Of a DNA stretch of 64,000 nt, positions 25,737-38,042 are shown piece by piece. The position numbers and the translations under genes are program-made. Origin of the DNA: Streptomyces cupreus (GTDB lineage: Bacteria; Actinomycetota; Actinomycetes; Streptomycetales; Streptomycetaceae); NCBI RefSeq assembly GCF_014257025.1, contig NZ_JACMSF010000007.1, positions 1 through 64,000 on the forward strand. The letters are read 5' to 3'. The notes beneath the pieces are model-generated. The model was not told where the DNA came from, did not search any database, and saw only the letters and a list, made by a program, of their open reading frames with translations. The stretch's first letter is position 1, and every line of letters starts with the position of its first letter.

Positions 25737-25840
25737 GTCGGGCAGGGTACGGGCCGCCGCTCCGCCCGCGCACCGTGATAAACCGGGTCTGAGCAGCGGT
25801 CCTCCAAGGGCCGCTCCACACCGAACGGACCGGAGGAACC

Positions 25841-26314
25841 GTGCCCCGCACCCTGGCCAACGCCCCGATCATGATCCTCAACGGCCCCAACCTGAACCTG
25901 CTCGGCCAGCGTCAGCCCGAGATCTACGGCTCCGACACCCTCGCCGACGTCGAGGCGATGTGCGCCAAGGCGGCGGCCGCGCACGGCGGGACGGTGGACT
26001 TCCGCCAGTCCAACCACGAGGGCGAGCTGGTCGACTGGATCCACGAGGCGCGGCTGAACCACTGCGGGATCGTCATCAACCCGGCCGCCTACTCGCACAC
26101 GTCCGTCGCGATCCTGGATGCGCTCAACACCTGTGACGGCATGCCGGTGTTGGAGGTCCACATCTCCAACATCCACCAGCGTGAGTCCTTCCGCCACCAC
26201 TCCTACGTATCGGCGCGCGCCGACGGGGTCATCGCCGGCTGTGGGGTGCAGGGCTATGTCTTCGGCGTCGAGCGCGTCGCGGCGCTGGTGGGCGCGGCGC
26301 AGGCCAAGGCGTAA
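25841..26314 (+). CDS. aroQ: Type II 3-dehydroquinate dehydratase
   Basis: 157 residues, the normal length. [19 protein letters not shown] carries the catalytic tyrosine region, [15 protein letters not shown] and [17 protein letters not shown] the active-site histidine and substrate loop, and [18 protein letters not shown] the second histidine. It dehydrates 3-dehydroquinate to 3-dehydroshikimate in aromatic amino-acid synthesis and may also serve quinate use. GTG 25841 follows CGGAGGAACC. No other shikimate genes are adjacent. Confidence 0.95.
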   Translation: MPRTLANAPIMILNGPNLNLLGQRQPEIYGSDTLADVEAMCAKAAAAHGGTVDFRQSNHEGELVDWIHEARLNHCGIVINPAAYSHTSVAILDALNTCDGMPVLEVHISNIHQRESFRHHSYVSARADGVIAGCGVQGYVFGVERVAALVGAAQAKA

Positions 26315-26370
26315 GACCCGCCTCCCATGGACGCGCGCTCCTTACCGGCGCGCGGTCCGTGCGCGCACCG

Positions 26371-26409
26371 GGGCCGCCGGTCGAGGGCGGGGAATGAGAC
26401 CGGCGGCCC
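26371..26409. terminator. Terminator between aroQ and the metallo-hydrolase
   Basis: GGGCCGCCGGTC pairs perfectly with GACCGGCGGCCC around a fifteen-base loop in the 237-base convergent gap. I see no gene in that gap. Confidence 0.65.
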
Positions 26410-26551
26410 GTACCGCCCAGGAGCCGTCATCCTGTGCGGGCTGCTACCAGTTGACTGCGCAACGGCATGCGCCGGGAGCGCGCGCAGGGCGCGGGTGCGT
26501 GCGAAGGGTTCACACGGGGCGCGCGGCCGAGACTTGCCACGGCGACGCCTC

Positions 26552-27208
26552 TCACCACCCTCGCGCGCGCCACTCCGGCAGTTGCGGCCGCTCCGCGCCC
26601 AGCGTCGTGTCGTTGCCGTGGCCCGGGTAGACCCAGGTCTCGTCCGGGAGCACGTCGAAGATCTTCGTCTCGACGTCGTGGATCAGGCTGGCGAACGCCT
26701 TCGGGTCCTTGCGGGTGTTGCCCACGCCGCCCGGGAACAGGCAGTCCCCGGTGAACACATGGGGGTGCCCGTGCGGGTCGTCGTAGACGAGGGCGATCGA
26801 GCCCGGTGTGTGCCCGACGAGGTGGCGTGCGGTGAGTTCCACGCGCCCCACGCGGATCACGTCCCCGTCGTCGACCAGGACGTCGGTCGGTACGGGGATG
26901 CCCTCGGCGTCGTTGCGCCCCGCGTATGTGCGCGCGCCCGTGGCCGCGACGACCTGCGCGAGCGCCTGCCAGTGGTCGCCGTGCTGATGGGTGGTGACGA
27001 CCGACGCGATGCCGTCGTCACCGATCATGCCGATCAGCGTCTCCGCGTCGTTCGCCGCGTCGATCAGCAACTGCTCGTCCGTCGCCCGGCAGCGCAGCAG
27101 ATAGCAGTTGTTGTCCATCGGACCGACCGCGATCTTGGTGATCATCAGGTCCTTGAGCTCGTGCACGTCCGCCGGGCCCCCGACCGTCACCTCTCCGCTG
27201 TACGTCAT
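26552..27208 (-). CDS. Metallo-beta-lactamase-fold hydrolase (glyoxalase II-like)
   Basis: 218 residues. Metal motif VVTTHQHGDHWQAL, later LVGHTPGSIALVYD, VFTGDCLFPGGVGNT and a final VYPGHGNDTTLGAE give the full set of zinc ligands. The pattern is that of glyoxalase II and related thioester hydrolases. The neighbour upstream is a mycothiol-dependent enzyme nine bases away, so a mycothiol thioester is a plausible substrate; this is inference. ATG 27208, with a second in-frame ATG 21 codons in. Confidence 0.85.
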   Translation of the reverse strand: MTYSGEVTVGGPADVHELKDLMITKIAVGPMDNNCYLLRCRATDEQLLIDAANDAETLIGMIGDDGIASVVTTHQHGDHWQALAQVVAATGARTYAGRNDAEGIPVPTDVLVDDGDVIRVGRVELTARHLVGHTPGSIALVYDDPHGHPHVFTGDCLFPGGVGNTRKDPKAFASLIHDVETKIFDVLPDETWVYPGHGNDTTLGAERPQLPEWRARGW

Positions 27209-27217
27209 GGCGGCAGC

Positions 27218-27904
27218 CTATAGCGGGGGGAGTGTCGGGAGTGGCCCGCCGACGGCGGTCAGCGCCGATCCGTCGCGGCGGCCGCAGAGCCAGCCGAGCA
27301 GATCGGCCTGGCGGCCGCTGACGGTGACCGGGTCTCCCTCGTGACGGCCGGTGGGGATCTGCCGGCCGTCGTCCTCCACGATCATCACGGCGGGAACCTC
27401 GGGGTTGCCCCGGAACCGTTCCGCGAGGAAGTTGATCTCGCGCTGGGTGAACTCCTCCGAAAGGTCCTCCAACTCGTACCCGATCCCGAGGTCCACGTGG
27501 TGCAGCTCCACCTCGACCCAGCGCCGGAAGGGCACCCGGGACGCGGAGTCCGTGACGCCGTTGCGCAGCTCCACCGTCCGCGACCAGTCCGCGGGCACCT
27601 CCCCAGCCCGTGCGAACCGGGCCGCGCTCTCGCGCACGTCCGCGAGCTGGACGTCGAGGGCGCGCGGCGCGTCCCGCTCGATGTCGGCGTCCCGCGCCTC
27701 GGCGGAGGCGTACATGGGGCGCCCTTCGAGCACGTTCACGAGGGCGTCCGCGTTGCGGGCGAGGTGGGCGAGGACATGGCCGCGGGTCCAGCCGGGCAGC
27801 CGTGACGGCTCGGCGACCGAGGCGTTGTCCAGCTTGGCGGCAGCGGTGAGCAGCCGTTCGGTCGCGTCACGTACAGACGCCAGGTCATGAGCGTGATCAA
27901 TCAT
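27218..27904 (-). CDS. Maleylpyruvate isomerase-family mycothiol-dependent enzyme
   Basis: 228 residues. The N-terminal DinB-like helical bundle has the metal histidines in [18 protein letters not shown] and [15 protein letters not shown]. The C-terminal MDMPI domain follows, ending [15 protein letters not shown]. Members use mycothiol, the actinobacterial thiol, as cofactor for isomerisation or detoxification. First gene of a two-gene unit with the metallo-hydrolase. TAAGGT just before the ATG may be the -10 box. Confidence 0.85.
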   Translation of the reverse strand: MIDHAHDLASVRDATERLLTAAAKLDNASVAEPSRLPGWTRGHVLAHLARNADALVNVLEGRPMYASAEARDADIERDAPRALDVQLADVRESAARFARAGEVPADWSRTVELRNGVTDSASRVPFRRWVEVELHHVDLGIGYELEDLSEEFTQREINFLAERFRGNPEVPAVMIVEDDGRQIPTGRHEGDPVTVSGRQADLLGWLCGRRDGSALTAVGGPLPTLPPL

Positions 27905-28048
27905 GCTGCTGACCTTAGTCCCGCTACACCTTTGGGTGAAGGTGGTGAAGCGGCGCCCTTATTCGAATGCACGTGCTATAGGGTCGGAAGTGGCGTCGGG
28001 CATGCTGGGTGGCCGGGGATTGTTACGCATCCGGGAATCCGACCGGCG

Positions 28049-28071
28049 TTGTCAGTGGCTCCCCCTAGTCT
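28049..28071 (+). promoter_or_regulatory. RecA-NDp/PafBC-type damage promoter of uvrA
   Basis: TTGTCAGTG at 28049-28057, eight bases, TAGTCT at 28066-28071, 56 bases before the GTG start. A GC-rich imperfect hairpin (28078-28098) lies in the predicted 5' leader. Confidence 0.85.
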
Positions 28072-28126
28072 GAGAAGGACGGGGGCCTCGCCCCTGTCAC
28101 TTCTCTCAAGAAAGGTGCGGACCGGC

Positions 28127-31165
<3,039 letters not shown>

Positions 31166-31185
31166 GCCCGTCAGCACTGAGCAGC

Positions 31186-31216
31186 GCGCCCCCGCGGAGA
31201 CCTCCCGCGGGGGCGC
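31186..31216. terminator. Bidirectional terminator between uvrA and the sugar kinase
   Basis: GCGCCCCCGCGG pairs perfectly with CCGCGGGGGCGC around a seven-base loop. Confidence 0.75.
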
Positions 31217-31224
31217 GTCGCATC

Positions 31225-32148
31225 TCACCTGCCTTCGAGCACACCGGCCAGTTCGGAGGCGTACGGCGGTTCCGCGCCCGCGCGTGAGCAGGTGATCGCC
31301 GCCGCGCGTGCCGCGAAACGCAGCAGGGCCGTCCACTCGTCCGCGCCGAGCCGCGCCACCGCCTGAGGGGACAGCGCGTCCCGGACGGACAGTCCGTGCA
31401 GCAGGGCCGCGTTCACGGTGTCCCCGGCTCCGATCGTGTCGACGACATCGACCTTCTCGCCCGGCACCGAGTACTCCCCGCCGTCCTGGGTGAAGACGGT
31501 GAGCCCGTCGCCGCCGTGGGTGATCACCACGGCCTCGGGGCCCTCCGCGAGCCACTCGCGCGGGGTGCCGCCGAGCCACTCGGCGTCCTCCGCGGACAGC
31601 TTGAGCAGCGACACCGACGGCAGCCAGCCGTGGAATCGGGCCCGGTAGTTGTCCGGGTCGGGGATCAGCCCCGGGCGGATGTTCGGGTCGAGGGCCGTGA
31701 ACACGCCCTGCGCGGCCGCCGCCCGCATCAGCTCCGCGTACGCGGTCGCGCCCGGTTCCAGGACGAGCGAGCAGGTCCCGAAGGACACCGCGCGCGTGCC
31801 GTCCGGGAGGGCGGCGGGCGCCGTGAACAGCCGGTCGGCGGTGCCGTCGACGTAGAAGGAGTAGGCGGCCGAGCCGTCCGCGTCCACGGTGGCCACCGCG
31901 AGCGTGGTCGGCTCGGTCCCGCGCTGTACGGCCGACACGTCGACCCCGTCCCGTCGCAGCCCGTCCAGCAGGGCCTCGCCGAAGGCGTCGTAGGACGTGC
32001 GGGAGCAGAAGGCGGTGGGGGAGCCGAGGCGGCCGAGGGCCACGGCCGTGTTGAAGGGGCCGCCGCCGAGCGCCGGCCGCAGGCTCGCGAGGGCGCCCGT
32101 GCCCTGCGGCACGAGGTCGATCAGGGCCTCACCGGCGACGACGATCAC
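31225..32148 (-). CDS. PfkB-family sugar kinase (fructokinase-like)
   Basis: 307 residues. GGGPFNTAVALGRLGSPTAF near residue 30 is PfkB signature 1 and DTIGAGDTVNAALLHGL near residue 250 is signature 2 with the catalytic aspartate. It starts with GTG 32148, overlapping the lacI stop codon (GTGA), so both form one operon. Family and context point to phosphorylation of fructose or a similar sugar; the exact substrate is open. Confidence 0.85.
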   Translation of the reverse strand: MIVVAGEALIDLVPQGTGALASLRPALGGGPFNTAVALGRLGSPTAFCSRTSYDAFGEALLDGLRRDGVDVSAVQRGTEPTTLAVATVDADGSAAYSFYVDGTADRLFTAPAALPDGTRAVSFGTCSLVLEPGATAYAELMRAAAAQGVFTALDPNIRPGLIPDPDNYRARFHGWLPSVSLLKLSAEDAEWLGGTPREWLAEGPEAVVITHGGDGLTVFTQDGGEYSVPGEKVDVVDTIGAGDTVNAALLHGLSVRDALSPQAVARLGADEWTALLRFAARAAAITCSRAGAEPPYASELAGVLEGR

Positions 32149-33188
32149 GAGGTGGTTCCTTTCGCGGGGTTGTGGAGCTGTTCGGGGCAGCCGCACGAGG
32201 TGCGGTGGACGAAGGCGCAGTCGAGCCGCACGGTCCGGGCGGGCCGGCCCGGCTCGGCGAGGCGGTCCAGGAGGACGCGTACGGCCTGGGCGCCGATCTC
32301 CTTGCTGGGCTGGGCGATCGCGGTGAGCCGGGGTGCGAACAGGTCGGCCCACGCGAAGTCGTCGAAGCAGCACAGGGCGAGATCGTCTGGCACGGACAGG
32401 CCGCGCTCGCGCAGGGCGCGCAGGGCACCGATGGTCATCGCGTTGTTGGCGGTCACCAGGGCCGTGGGCGGTGCGGCGAGGGACAGCAGGGCCGCGGTGG
32501 CGCGCTCGGCACCGGCGGACTCGGAGTCGCCGTGCGCGATCAGGCGTTCGTCATGGGCGAGACCGGCGTGCGCGAGCCCGTGCCGGTAGCCGGTGATCCG
32601 CTCGCTGGTGGTGCTGAGCCCGGGGCGCCCCGCGACCAGTCCGATCCGCCGGTGGCCGAGCTCCGCGAGATGGGTGACCAGACGGGCCGTCGGTTCGGCG
32701 CTCGCCGCGCACACCTGGTCGAAGTGCGGCGCGGCCTCGTCGTCCACCAGCCGGTCGAGGAACACCGTCGGTACGTCGTGCCGCCGCAGGTAGGCCAGAA
32801 GCTCGCGCGGATCCGCGGACGGCGCGACGATCATGCCGTCCACGCGCCGCTCGTGCAGCAGCTGGACGACCTTGCGCTCGTGCTCGGGGTCGTCGTGCGG
32901 ATCCGCGATGAGCAGGCTGTATCCATGCTCCAGGGCACCCGCCTCGACGCCCTGGAGGATCTCCGTGAAGTAGGGATTGCTGATCGCCGACACCGCGAGG
33001 CCGATGGACCGGGTGCGCGCGGTGACCAGGGAGCGGGCCAGGGAGTTCGGCGTGTAGCCGAGCCGGTCGATGGCGTCCAGGACGGCCTGACGGGTGTGGG
33101 GGAGCACCGGGCGGGTGCCGTTGAGGACGTGCGAGACGGTCGCCACGGAGACGCCCGCGTCACGGGCCACGTCGGCCATGGTCGGCAT
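32145..33188 (-). CDS. LacI-family transcriptional regulator
   Basis: 347 residues. N-terminal helix-turn-helix and hinge: MADVARDAGVSVATVSHVLN and YTPNSLARSLVTARTRSIGL. The periplasmic-binding-protein-like domain follows (HDVPTVFLDRLVDDE, ELGHRRIGLVAGRPGLSTT, FDDFAWADLFAPRLTAI). Such regulators release DNA when a sugar or sugar phosphate binds. It probably represses its own operon with the PfkB kinase through the 36-base palindrome upstream. GGGGAGGAA precedes ATG 33188. Confidence 0.92.
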   Translation of the reverse strand: MPTMADVARDAGVSVATVSHVLNGTRPVLPHTRQAVLDAIDRLGYTPNSLARSLVTARTRSIGLAVSAISNPYFTEILQGVEAGALEHGYSLLIADPHDDPEHERKVVQLLHERRVDGMIVAPSADPRELLAYLRRHDVPTVFLDRLVDDEAAPHFDQVCAASAEPTARLVTHLAELGHRRIGLVAGRPGLSTTSERITGYRHGLAHAGLAHDERLIAHGDSESAGAERATAALLSLAAPPTALVTANNAMTIGALRALRERGLSVPDDLALCCFDDFAWADLFAPRLTAIAQPSKEIGAQAVRVLLDRLAEPGRPARTVRLDCAFVHRTSCGCPEQLHNPAKGTTS

Positions 33189-33252
33189 CGGATTCCTCCC
33201 CTTCGGGCTCTGTCGTCAGCTGCTTCTGGCCGGGAAGGTATCCCATCCGGCG

Positions 33253-33288
33253 GCTGACGTAAACGCTTGCGCAAGCGTTTACGTCAGC
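33253..33288. promoter_or_regulatory. LacI-type operator, 36-base perfect palindrome
   Basis: A perfect palindrome centred between 33270 and 33271, with inner core AAACGCTTGCGCAAGCGTTT, the classic LacI/GalR half-site layout with a central CG. It lies 65 bases before lacI and about 98 bases before the divergent Rieske gene, so it may control both. A further partial site, GTGCGCAAGCGCC, follows at 33291. Confidence 0.85.
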
Positions 33289-33385
33289 GGGTGCGCAAGC
33301 GCCGACGGCACCTCGCCCCGGCGTCCGTCCCGCCCGCCCCGGCCGGTATCGTCGCCCTGCCCGCCCCTGACCAGTGGAGACCCGT

Positions 33386-33814
33386 ATGCCCGGCCGCCCG
33401 TCCCCGACCCGTCGTACCGTCCTGCGCGGAGCGGCCCTCACCCCCGTGGCCGGGCTCGGCCTCGCCGCCTGCTCACCGGGCGGGGAGACGAAGGACGCCG
33501 AGCCGACCGCGCCGGTCGACCTCGGCGCCGAGAGCGAGGTCGCCAAGGGCGGCGCGAAGCTGTACCGGGATCACAACGTGGTCGTCAGCCGGGACGCGAA
33601 CGGCACCCTGAAGGCGTACAGCACGATCTGCACGCACGCGTTGTGCCCCATCAACAAGCTGGAGGGGACGAAGCTCATCTGCCCCTGCCACGGCAGCGAG
33701 TTCGACGCGACGAGCGGCGAGGTGCTGCGCGAGCCGGCCGGCGTGCCGCTGAAGGAGCTGCCGGTGGAGGCCAAGGGCGGCCGGATCGTGACGGGACCGG
33801 CCGCCACCGCCTGA
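33386..33814 (+). CDS. Tat-exported Rieske [2Fe-2S] lipoprotein
   Basis: 142 residues. Twin-arginine signal TRRTVLRGAAL followed by lipobox LAAC at residues 31-34, so folded export and lipid anchoring are expected. The Rieske cluster ligands are CTHALC and CPCHGS, normally spaced. It lacks a membrane helix and partner cytochrome b, so it is a small electron-transfer or arsenite-oxidase-like Rieske protein, not the bc complex subunit. ATG 33386 has GGAG six bases upstream. Divergent from lacI. Confidence 0.88.
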   Translation: MPGRPSPTRRTVLRGAALTPVAGLGLAACSPGGETKDAEPTAPVDLGAESEVAKGGAKLYRDHNVVVSRDANGTLKAYSTICTHALCPINKLEGTKLICPCHGSEFDATSGEVLREPAGVPLKELPVEAKGGRIVTGPAATA

Positions 33815-33847
33815 GCCGCCGCCCGGCGAGGGCTCACCCGAGCCCGC

Positions 33848-34834
33848 TCACTCCCAGTCCCACCCGATCCCCACGATCCCCGTCCGCAGCCGAGGCTCGA
33901 CGAGATGGACCGAGTGGTACTGCCGGCTGAGCGGGAGCTCCTGACGGCCACTGCGCGGCGCCGCCGCCGAGTGCTGGGCGAAGCGATGACAGCGCACCGG
34001 CAGATGGTGCTCCTCGAAGCGGACCTGGAGGGCGTACTGGCCGCCCGCGAGGCCGAACCCGCGCGCGTACTCGCGGGACACCCCTGAGGTGCCGTCCTCG
34101 ACGCCGTACCGGAAGAGGAAGGTCTCGCCGGAGCGCAGGCGGGTGTCGAAGAGCAGCTCGGCGACGAGGACGCCGGTGTCGTGGTGGTGCCGGACGCGGC
34201 CCGTGCGGCAGTTCTCCAGGGCCTGGACGCGCATGAGCTCGGGCGCGCAGCCGGGGTCGCCGTGGTACACAGCCATGAAGCGGTCGACGCCGTCCCTGTG
34301 GGCGCGCACGATGTGGTGCGACTCGCGGCCCGCCAGCTCCCGCCGTGCACCGATCCGCACCCGCTCGTGCAGCCCCAGGGTGTGCAGCCCGCCGTCGACC
34401 GGGACGTCCAGCTCGGCCAGCAGCCGCTCCAGGACGCCATCGGCCTCGACGAGGGAGCGGTAGGAACGGGCCGCGGTCCGCCCCGCCGCCGGTTCGTCGC
34501 CCTCGGCGAGCAGCCGGATCAGCGACTCCTCCGGCAGCTGGAGGATCTCCTCCAGCGCCCGTACCGCGCGCAGCGACTCGGGACGCTGCGGCCTGCGGGC
34601 GCCCTGCTGCCAGTAACTCAGACTCGTGACGCCGACCTTCACCCCGTAGCGCGACAGATGGTGCTGCACGCGCTGGAGCGGCAGCCCGCGCGCGGCGATG
34701 GCGGCACGCAGGGCGACATGGAAGGGGCCGCCGCTGAGCACCGCATCCAGTTCCGAATGCGGCTTCGTAGCCCCGTCCATGTCCGGCTCCGCGGTGAGGA
34801 CGGCGGCGTCCGCCTGCTGAGGCGCGTGCGGCAT
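33848..34834 (-). CDS. XRE-like helix-turn-helix protein with unknown C-terminal domain
   Basis: 328 residues. Residues about 30-85 look like a helix-turn-helix of the XRE type (ALRAAIAARGLPLQRVQHHL, then GVTSLSYWQQGARRPQRPES). The rest is a beta-rich domain with many conserved histidines and arginines (HHHDTGVLVAELLF, SREYARGFGLAGGQYALQV) that I do not recognise beyond similar streptomycete proteins. ATG 34834 follows AAAGG; a later ATG at the sequence MDGATK is possible. Divergent from uvrC. Regulatory role inferred only. Confidence 0.65.
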   Translation of the reverse strand: MPHAPQQADAAVLTAEPDMDGATKPHSELDAVLSGGPFHVALRAAIAARGLPLQRVQHHLSRYGVKVGVTSLSYWQQGARRPQRPESLRAVRALEEILQLPEESLIRLLAEGDEPAAGRTAARSYRSLVEADGVLERLLAELDVPVDGGLHTLGLHERVRIGARRELAGRESHHIVRAHRDGVDRFMAVYHGDPGCAPELMRVQALENCRTGRVRHHHDTGVLVAELLFDTRLRSGETFLFRYGVEDGTSGVSREYARGFGLAGGQYALQVRFEEHHLPVRCHRFAQHSAAAPRSGRQELPLSRQYHSVHLVEPRLRTGIVGIGWDWE

Positions 34835-35013
34835 GAAGGGGCCTTTCTGGGCAGCGTTCACGACGGCTGGTCGGACCGTTCGCGCGGGCGGCAAGACCGG
34901 GCCCGAGTTCCCCCGCATTGAAGCGTGTTGACCAAGCCCCGACAACACCTGATGCCCAACCGGCGCACAGACGTGGCCGCGGGCCCGCCGGCGTTGTCCA
35001 CAGCCTCGTCGCG

Positions 35014-35036
35014 CTGTCACCCCTCGCCAGTAGGGT
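35014..35036 (+). promoter_or_regulatory. Degenerate damage-type promoter of uvrC
   Basis: CTGTCACCC at 35014-35022, eight bases, TAGGGT at 35031-35036. Spacing and -10 fit the RecA-NDp pattern but the GTG end of the upstream box is lost. ATG follows seven bases after the -10, suggesting a leaderless transcript. Confidence 0.45.
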
Positions 35037-35043
35037 GTGAAAC

Positions 35044-37089
35044 ATGGCCGACCCCTCCAGCTACCGCCCCAGGCCGGGACAGATCCCGGACTCCCCCGGG
35101 GTCTACAGGTTCCGTGACGAGCACCGCCGGGTGATCTACGTCGGAAAGGCGAAAAGCCTGCGCCAGCGCCTGGCGAACTACTTCCAGGACCTGGCGGGCC
35201 TGCACCCCCGCACCCGCACCATGGTCACCACAGCGGCGTCCGTGGAGTGGACGGTGGTGTCCACAGAGGTGGAGGCGCTCCAGCTGGAGTACTCCTGGAT
35301 CAAGGAGTACGACCCCCGGTTCAACGTCAAGTACCGCGACGACAAGAGCTACCCGTACCTCGCGGTGACGATGAACGAGGAGTTCCCGCGCGTGCAGGTG
35401 ATGCGCGGTCACAAGAAGAAGGGCGTGCGCTACTTCGGGCCGTACGCGCACGCGTGGGCGATCCGCGACACCGTGGACCTCCTGCTGCGCGTCTTCCCCG
35501 TGCGCACCTGCTCGGCCGGTGTCTTCAAGAACTCCGCCCGCACCGACCGCCCCTGTCTGCTCGGCTACATCGGCAAGTGCTCCGCGCCCTGCGTCGGCCG
35601 GGTCTCGCCCGAGGAACACCGCGAACTCGCCGAGGAGTTCTGCGACTTCATGGCCGGCCGCACGGGCACGTACCTGCGCCGCCTGGAGAAGCGGATGATG
35701 CAGGCGGCCGACGAGATGGAGTACGAGCGGGCCGCCCGTCTGCGCGACGACATCGAGGCCCTGAAGAAGGCTATGGAGAAGAACGCGGTCGTGCTCGCCG
35801 ACGCGACCGACGCCGACCTGATCGCCGTCGCCGAGGACGAGCTGGAGGCGGCCGTGCAGATCTTCCACGTCCGTGGCGGACGCGTGCGCGGCCAGCGCGG
35901 CTGGGTCACCGACAAGGTCGAGGAGATCACCACCGGCGCCCTCGTCGAACACGCCCTCCAGCAGCTCTACGGCGAGGAGAGCGGGGACTCCGTGCCCAAG
36001 GAAGTCCTCGTCCCGGCCCTGCCGGAGCCGGTGGAGCCGGTCCAGGAGTGGCTCACCGAACGCCGCGGGTCGAACGTCTCGCTGCGGATCCCGCAGCGCG
36101 GCGACAAGAAGGCGCTGATGGAGACCGTCCAGCGCAACGCCCTGCAGGCCCTCGCCCTGCACAAGACCAAGCGCGCCTCCGACCTGACCACGCGCTCGCG
36201 TGCCCTGGAGGAGATCGCCGACGCCCTCGACCTGGACAGCGCCCCGCTGAGGATCGAGTGCTACGACATCTCCCACCTCCAGGGCGACGACGTCGTGGCC
36301 TCCATGGTCGTCTTCGAGGACGGCCTCCAGCGCAAGGGCGAGTACCGCCGCTTCCAGATCAAGGGCTTCGCAGGGCAGGACGACGTCCGGTCCATGCACG
36401 AGGTGATCTCCCGCCGCTTCAAGCGGTACATCGCCGAGAAGGAGAAGACGGGCGAGTGGGCCGAGGGCGAGGACGCCCTCACCGAGGACGACGGCCGCCC
36501 CAAGAAGTTCGCCTACCCGCCCCAGCTCGTCGTTGTCGACGGCGGGCAGCCCCAGGTCGCCGCCGCCAAGAAAGCCCTGGACGAGCTCGGCATCGACGAC
36601 ATCGCCGTGTGCGGCCTGGCCAAGCGCCTGGAGGAGGTCTGGCTGCCCGGCGAGGACGACCCGGTGGTCCTGCCGCGCACCAGCGAGGGCCTGTATCTGC
36701 TCCAGCGCGTCCGTGACGAGGCCCACCGCTTCGCCATCACCTACCAGCGCGCCAAGCGCGCCAAGCGCTTCCGGTCCAGCCCGCTGGACGACGTACCGGG
36801 CCTCGGCGAGACCCGTAAACAGGCGCTGATCAAGCACTTCGGTTCGGTGAAGAAGCTGCGATCGGCGACAGTCAGCCAGATCTGCGAGGTTCCGGGCATA
36901 GGTCGTAAAACGGCCGAGACCATTGCCGCGGCCTTCGCCCAGGCGGCCCCGGCCGCGCTCGCCGTGAACACGGCGACTGGAGAGATCATGGAAGACATGG
37001 AAGACGGGGCGCCCGAGGTGACCGAGGGCACCCCGGGGGAGCCCGTGACCGCGGGCACCCCGGACGAACGACGGGGGCAGGAGACATGA
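35044..37089 (+). CDS. uvrC: Excinuclease ABC subunit C
   Basis: 681 residues. GIY-YIG nuclease domain at the N-terminus ([20 protein letters not shown]), a cysteine-rich region ([13 protein letters not shown]), the UvrB-binding UVR motif ([18 protein letters not shown]), the RNase H-like second nuclease ([32 protein letters not shown]), and a C-terminal helix-hairpin-helix pair ([31 protein letters not shown]). It makes both cuts around damage. The stop overlaps the rapZ start (ATGA). Confidence 0.97.
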   Translation: MADPSSYRPRPGQIPDSPGVYRFRDEHRRVIYVGKAKSLRQRLANYFQDLAGLHPRTRTMVTTAASVEWTVVSTEVEALQLEYSWIKEYDPRFNVKYRDDKSYPYLAVTMNEEFPRVQVMRGHKKKGVRYFGPYAHAWAIRDTVDLLLRVFPVRTCSAGVFKNSARTDRPCLLGYIGKCSAPCVGRVSPEEHRELAEEFCDFMAGRTGTYLRRLEKRMMQAADEMEYERAARLRDDIEALKKAMEKNAVVLADATDADLIAVAEDELEAAVQIFHVRGGRVRGQRGWVTDKVEEITTGALVEHALQQLYGEESGDSVPKEVLVPALPEPVEPVQEWLTERRGSNVSLRIPQRGDKKALMETVQRNALQALALHKTKRASDLTTRSRALEEIADALDLDSAPLRIECYDISHLQGDDVVASMVVFEDGLQRKGEYRRFQIKGFAGQDDVRSMHEVISRRFKRYIAEKEKTGEWAEGEDALTEDDGRPKKFAYPPQLVVVDGGQPQVAAAKKALDELGIDDIAVCGLAKRLEEVWLPGEDDPVVLPRTSEGLYLLQRVRDEAHRFAITYQRAKRAKRFRSSPLDDVPGLGETRKQALIKHFGSVKKLRSATVSQICEVPGIGRKTAETIAAAFAQAAPAALAVNTATGEIMEDMEDGAPEVTEGTPGEPVTAGTPDERRGQET

Positions 37090-38042
37090 CCGAGCAGGAC
37101 AAGCAAACGCCACAAGAACGACCCAAGGAAGACGGAGCACAGGTGAGTACGGCCGGCGAGAACGCCGCGGTCCCCGAGGCCACCATCCCCGAGCTGGTGA
37201 TCATCTCCGGTATGTCCGGAGCCGGCCGCTCGACAGCCGCGAAGTGTCTGGAGGACCTCGGCTGGTTCGTCGTCGACAACCTGCCGCCCGCGCTGATCCC
37301 CACCATGGTGGAGCTCGGCGCCCGCTCCCAGGGCAATGTCGCCCGGATCGCGGTCGTCGTCGACGTCCGCGGCCGCCGCTTCTTCGACAACCTCCGCGAG
37401 TCGCTCGCCGACCTCGACACCCGGGGCGTCACCCGGCGGATCGTCTTCCTGGAGTCCTCCGACGACGCCCTGGTGCGCCGCTTCGAGTCGGTGCGCCGCC
37501 CGCACCCCCTCCAGGGCGACGGCCGGATCGTCGACGGCATCGCCGCCGAGCGCGAACTGCTGCGCGAGCTGCGCGGCGACGCCGACCTGGTGATCGACAC
37601 CTCCAGCCTGAACGTGCATGAGCTGCGCGCCAAGATGGACGCCCAGTTCGCGGGCGAGGAGGAGCCCGAGCTGCGGGCCACCGTGATGAGCTTCGGCTTC
37701 AAGTACGGCCTGCCCGTCGACGCCGACCTGGTCGTCGACATGCGCTTCCTGCCGAACCCGCACTGGGTCCCGGAGCTGCGGCCGTACACCGGTCTGAACG
37801 AGGAGGTGTCGGCGTACGTCTTCAACCAGCCCGGCGCCAAGGAGTTCCTCGACCGGTACTCCGAGCTGCTCCAGCTGATTGCCGCAGGCTACCGTCGTGA
37901 GGGCAAGCGCTATGTGACCATCGCGGTCGGCTGCACCGGCGGCAAGCACCGGTCGGTGGCCACCTCGGAGAAGCTCGCCGCACGGCTCGCCGCGCAGGGT
38001 GTGGAGACGGTGGTCGTCCACCGGGACATGGGACGGGAATGA
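37086..38042 (+). CDS. rapZ: RapZ/YvcJ-type nucleotide-binding protein
   Basis: 318 residues. P-loop GMSGAGRS at 42-49, with arginine in place of the usual lysine as is common in this family. [12 protein letters not shown], the central [20 protein letters not shown] and the C-terminal [15 protein letters not shown] are family hallmarks. In E. coli RapZ is an RNase E adaptor; in Gram-positives the protein binds nucleotides and its role is less defined. Starts inside the uvrC stop and ends in an ATGA overlap with yvcK. Confidence 0.95.
   Translation: MTEQDKQTPQERPKEDGAQVSTAGENAAVPEATIPELVIISGMSGAGRSTAAKCLEDLGWFVVDNLPPALIPTMVELGARSQGNVARIAVVVDVRGRRFFDNLRESLADLDTRGVTRRIVFLESSDDALVRRFESVRRPHPLQGDGRIVDGIAAERELLRELRGDADLVIDTSSLNVHELRAKMDAQFAGEEEPELRATVMSFGFKYGLPVDADLVVDMRFLPNPHWVPELRPYTGLNEEVSAYVFNQPGAKEFLDRYSELLQLIAAGYRREGKRYVTIAVGCTGGKHRSVATSEKLAARLAAQGVETVVVHRDMGRE

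Noticed and set aside
27965..27990. Possible LexA (SOS) box near TTCGAATGCACGTG upstream of uvrA
   Set aside because: The right half does not match the actinobacterial SOS box; the RecA-NDp element at 28049 explains damage control better.
28033..28050. GGGAAT followed by GTT upstream of uvrA as a SigR promoter
   Set aside because: Spacing is nine bases rather than about eighteen.
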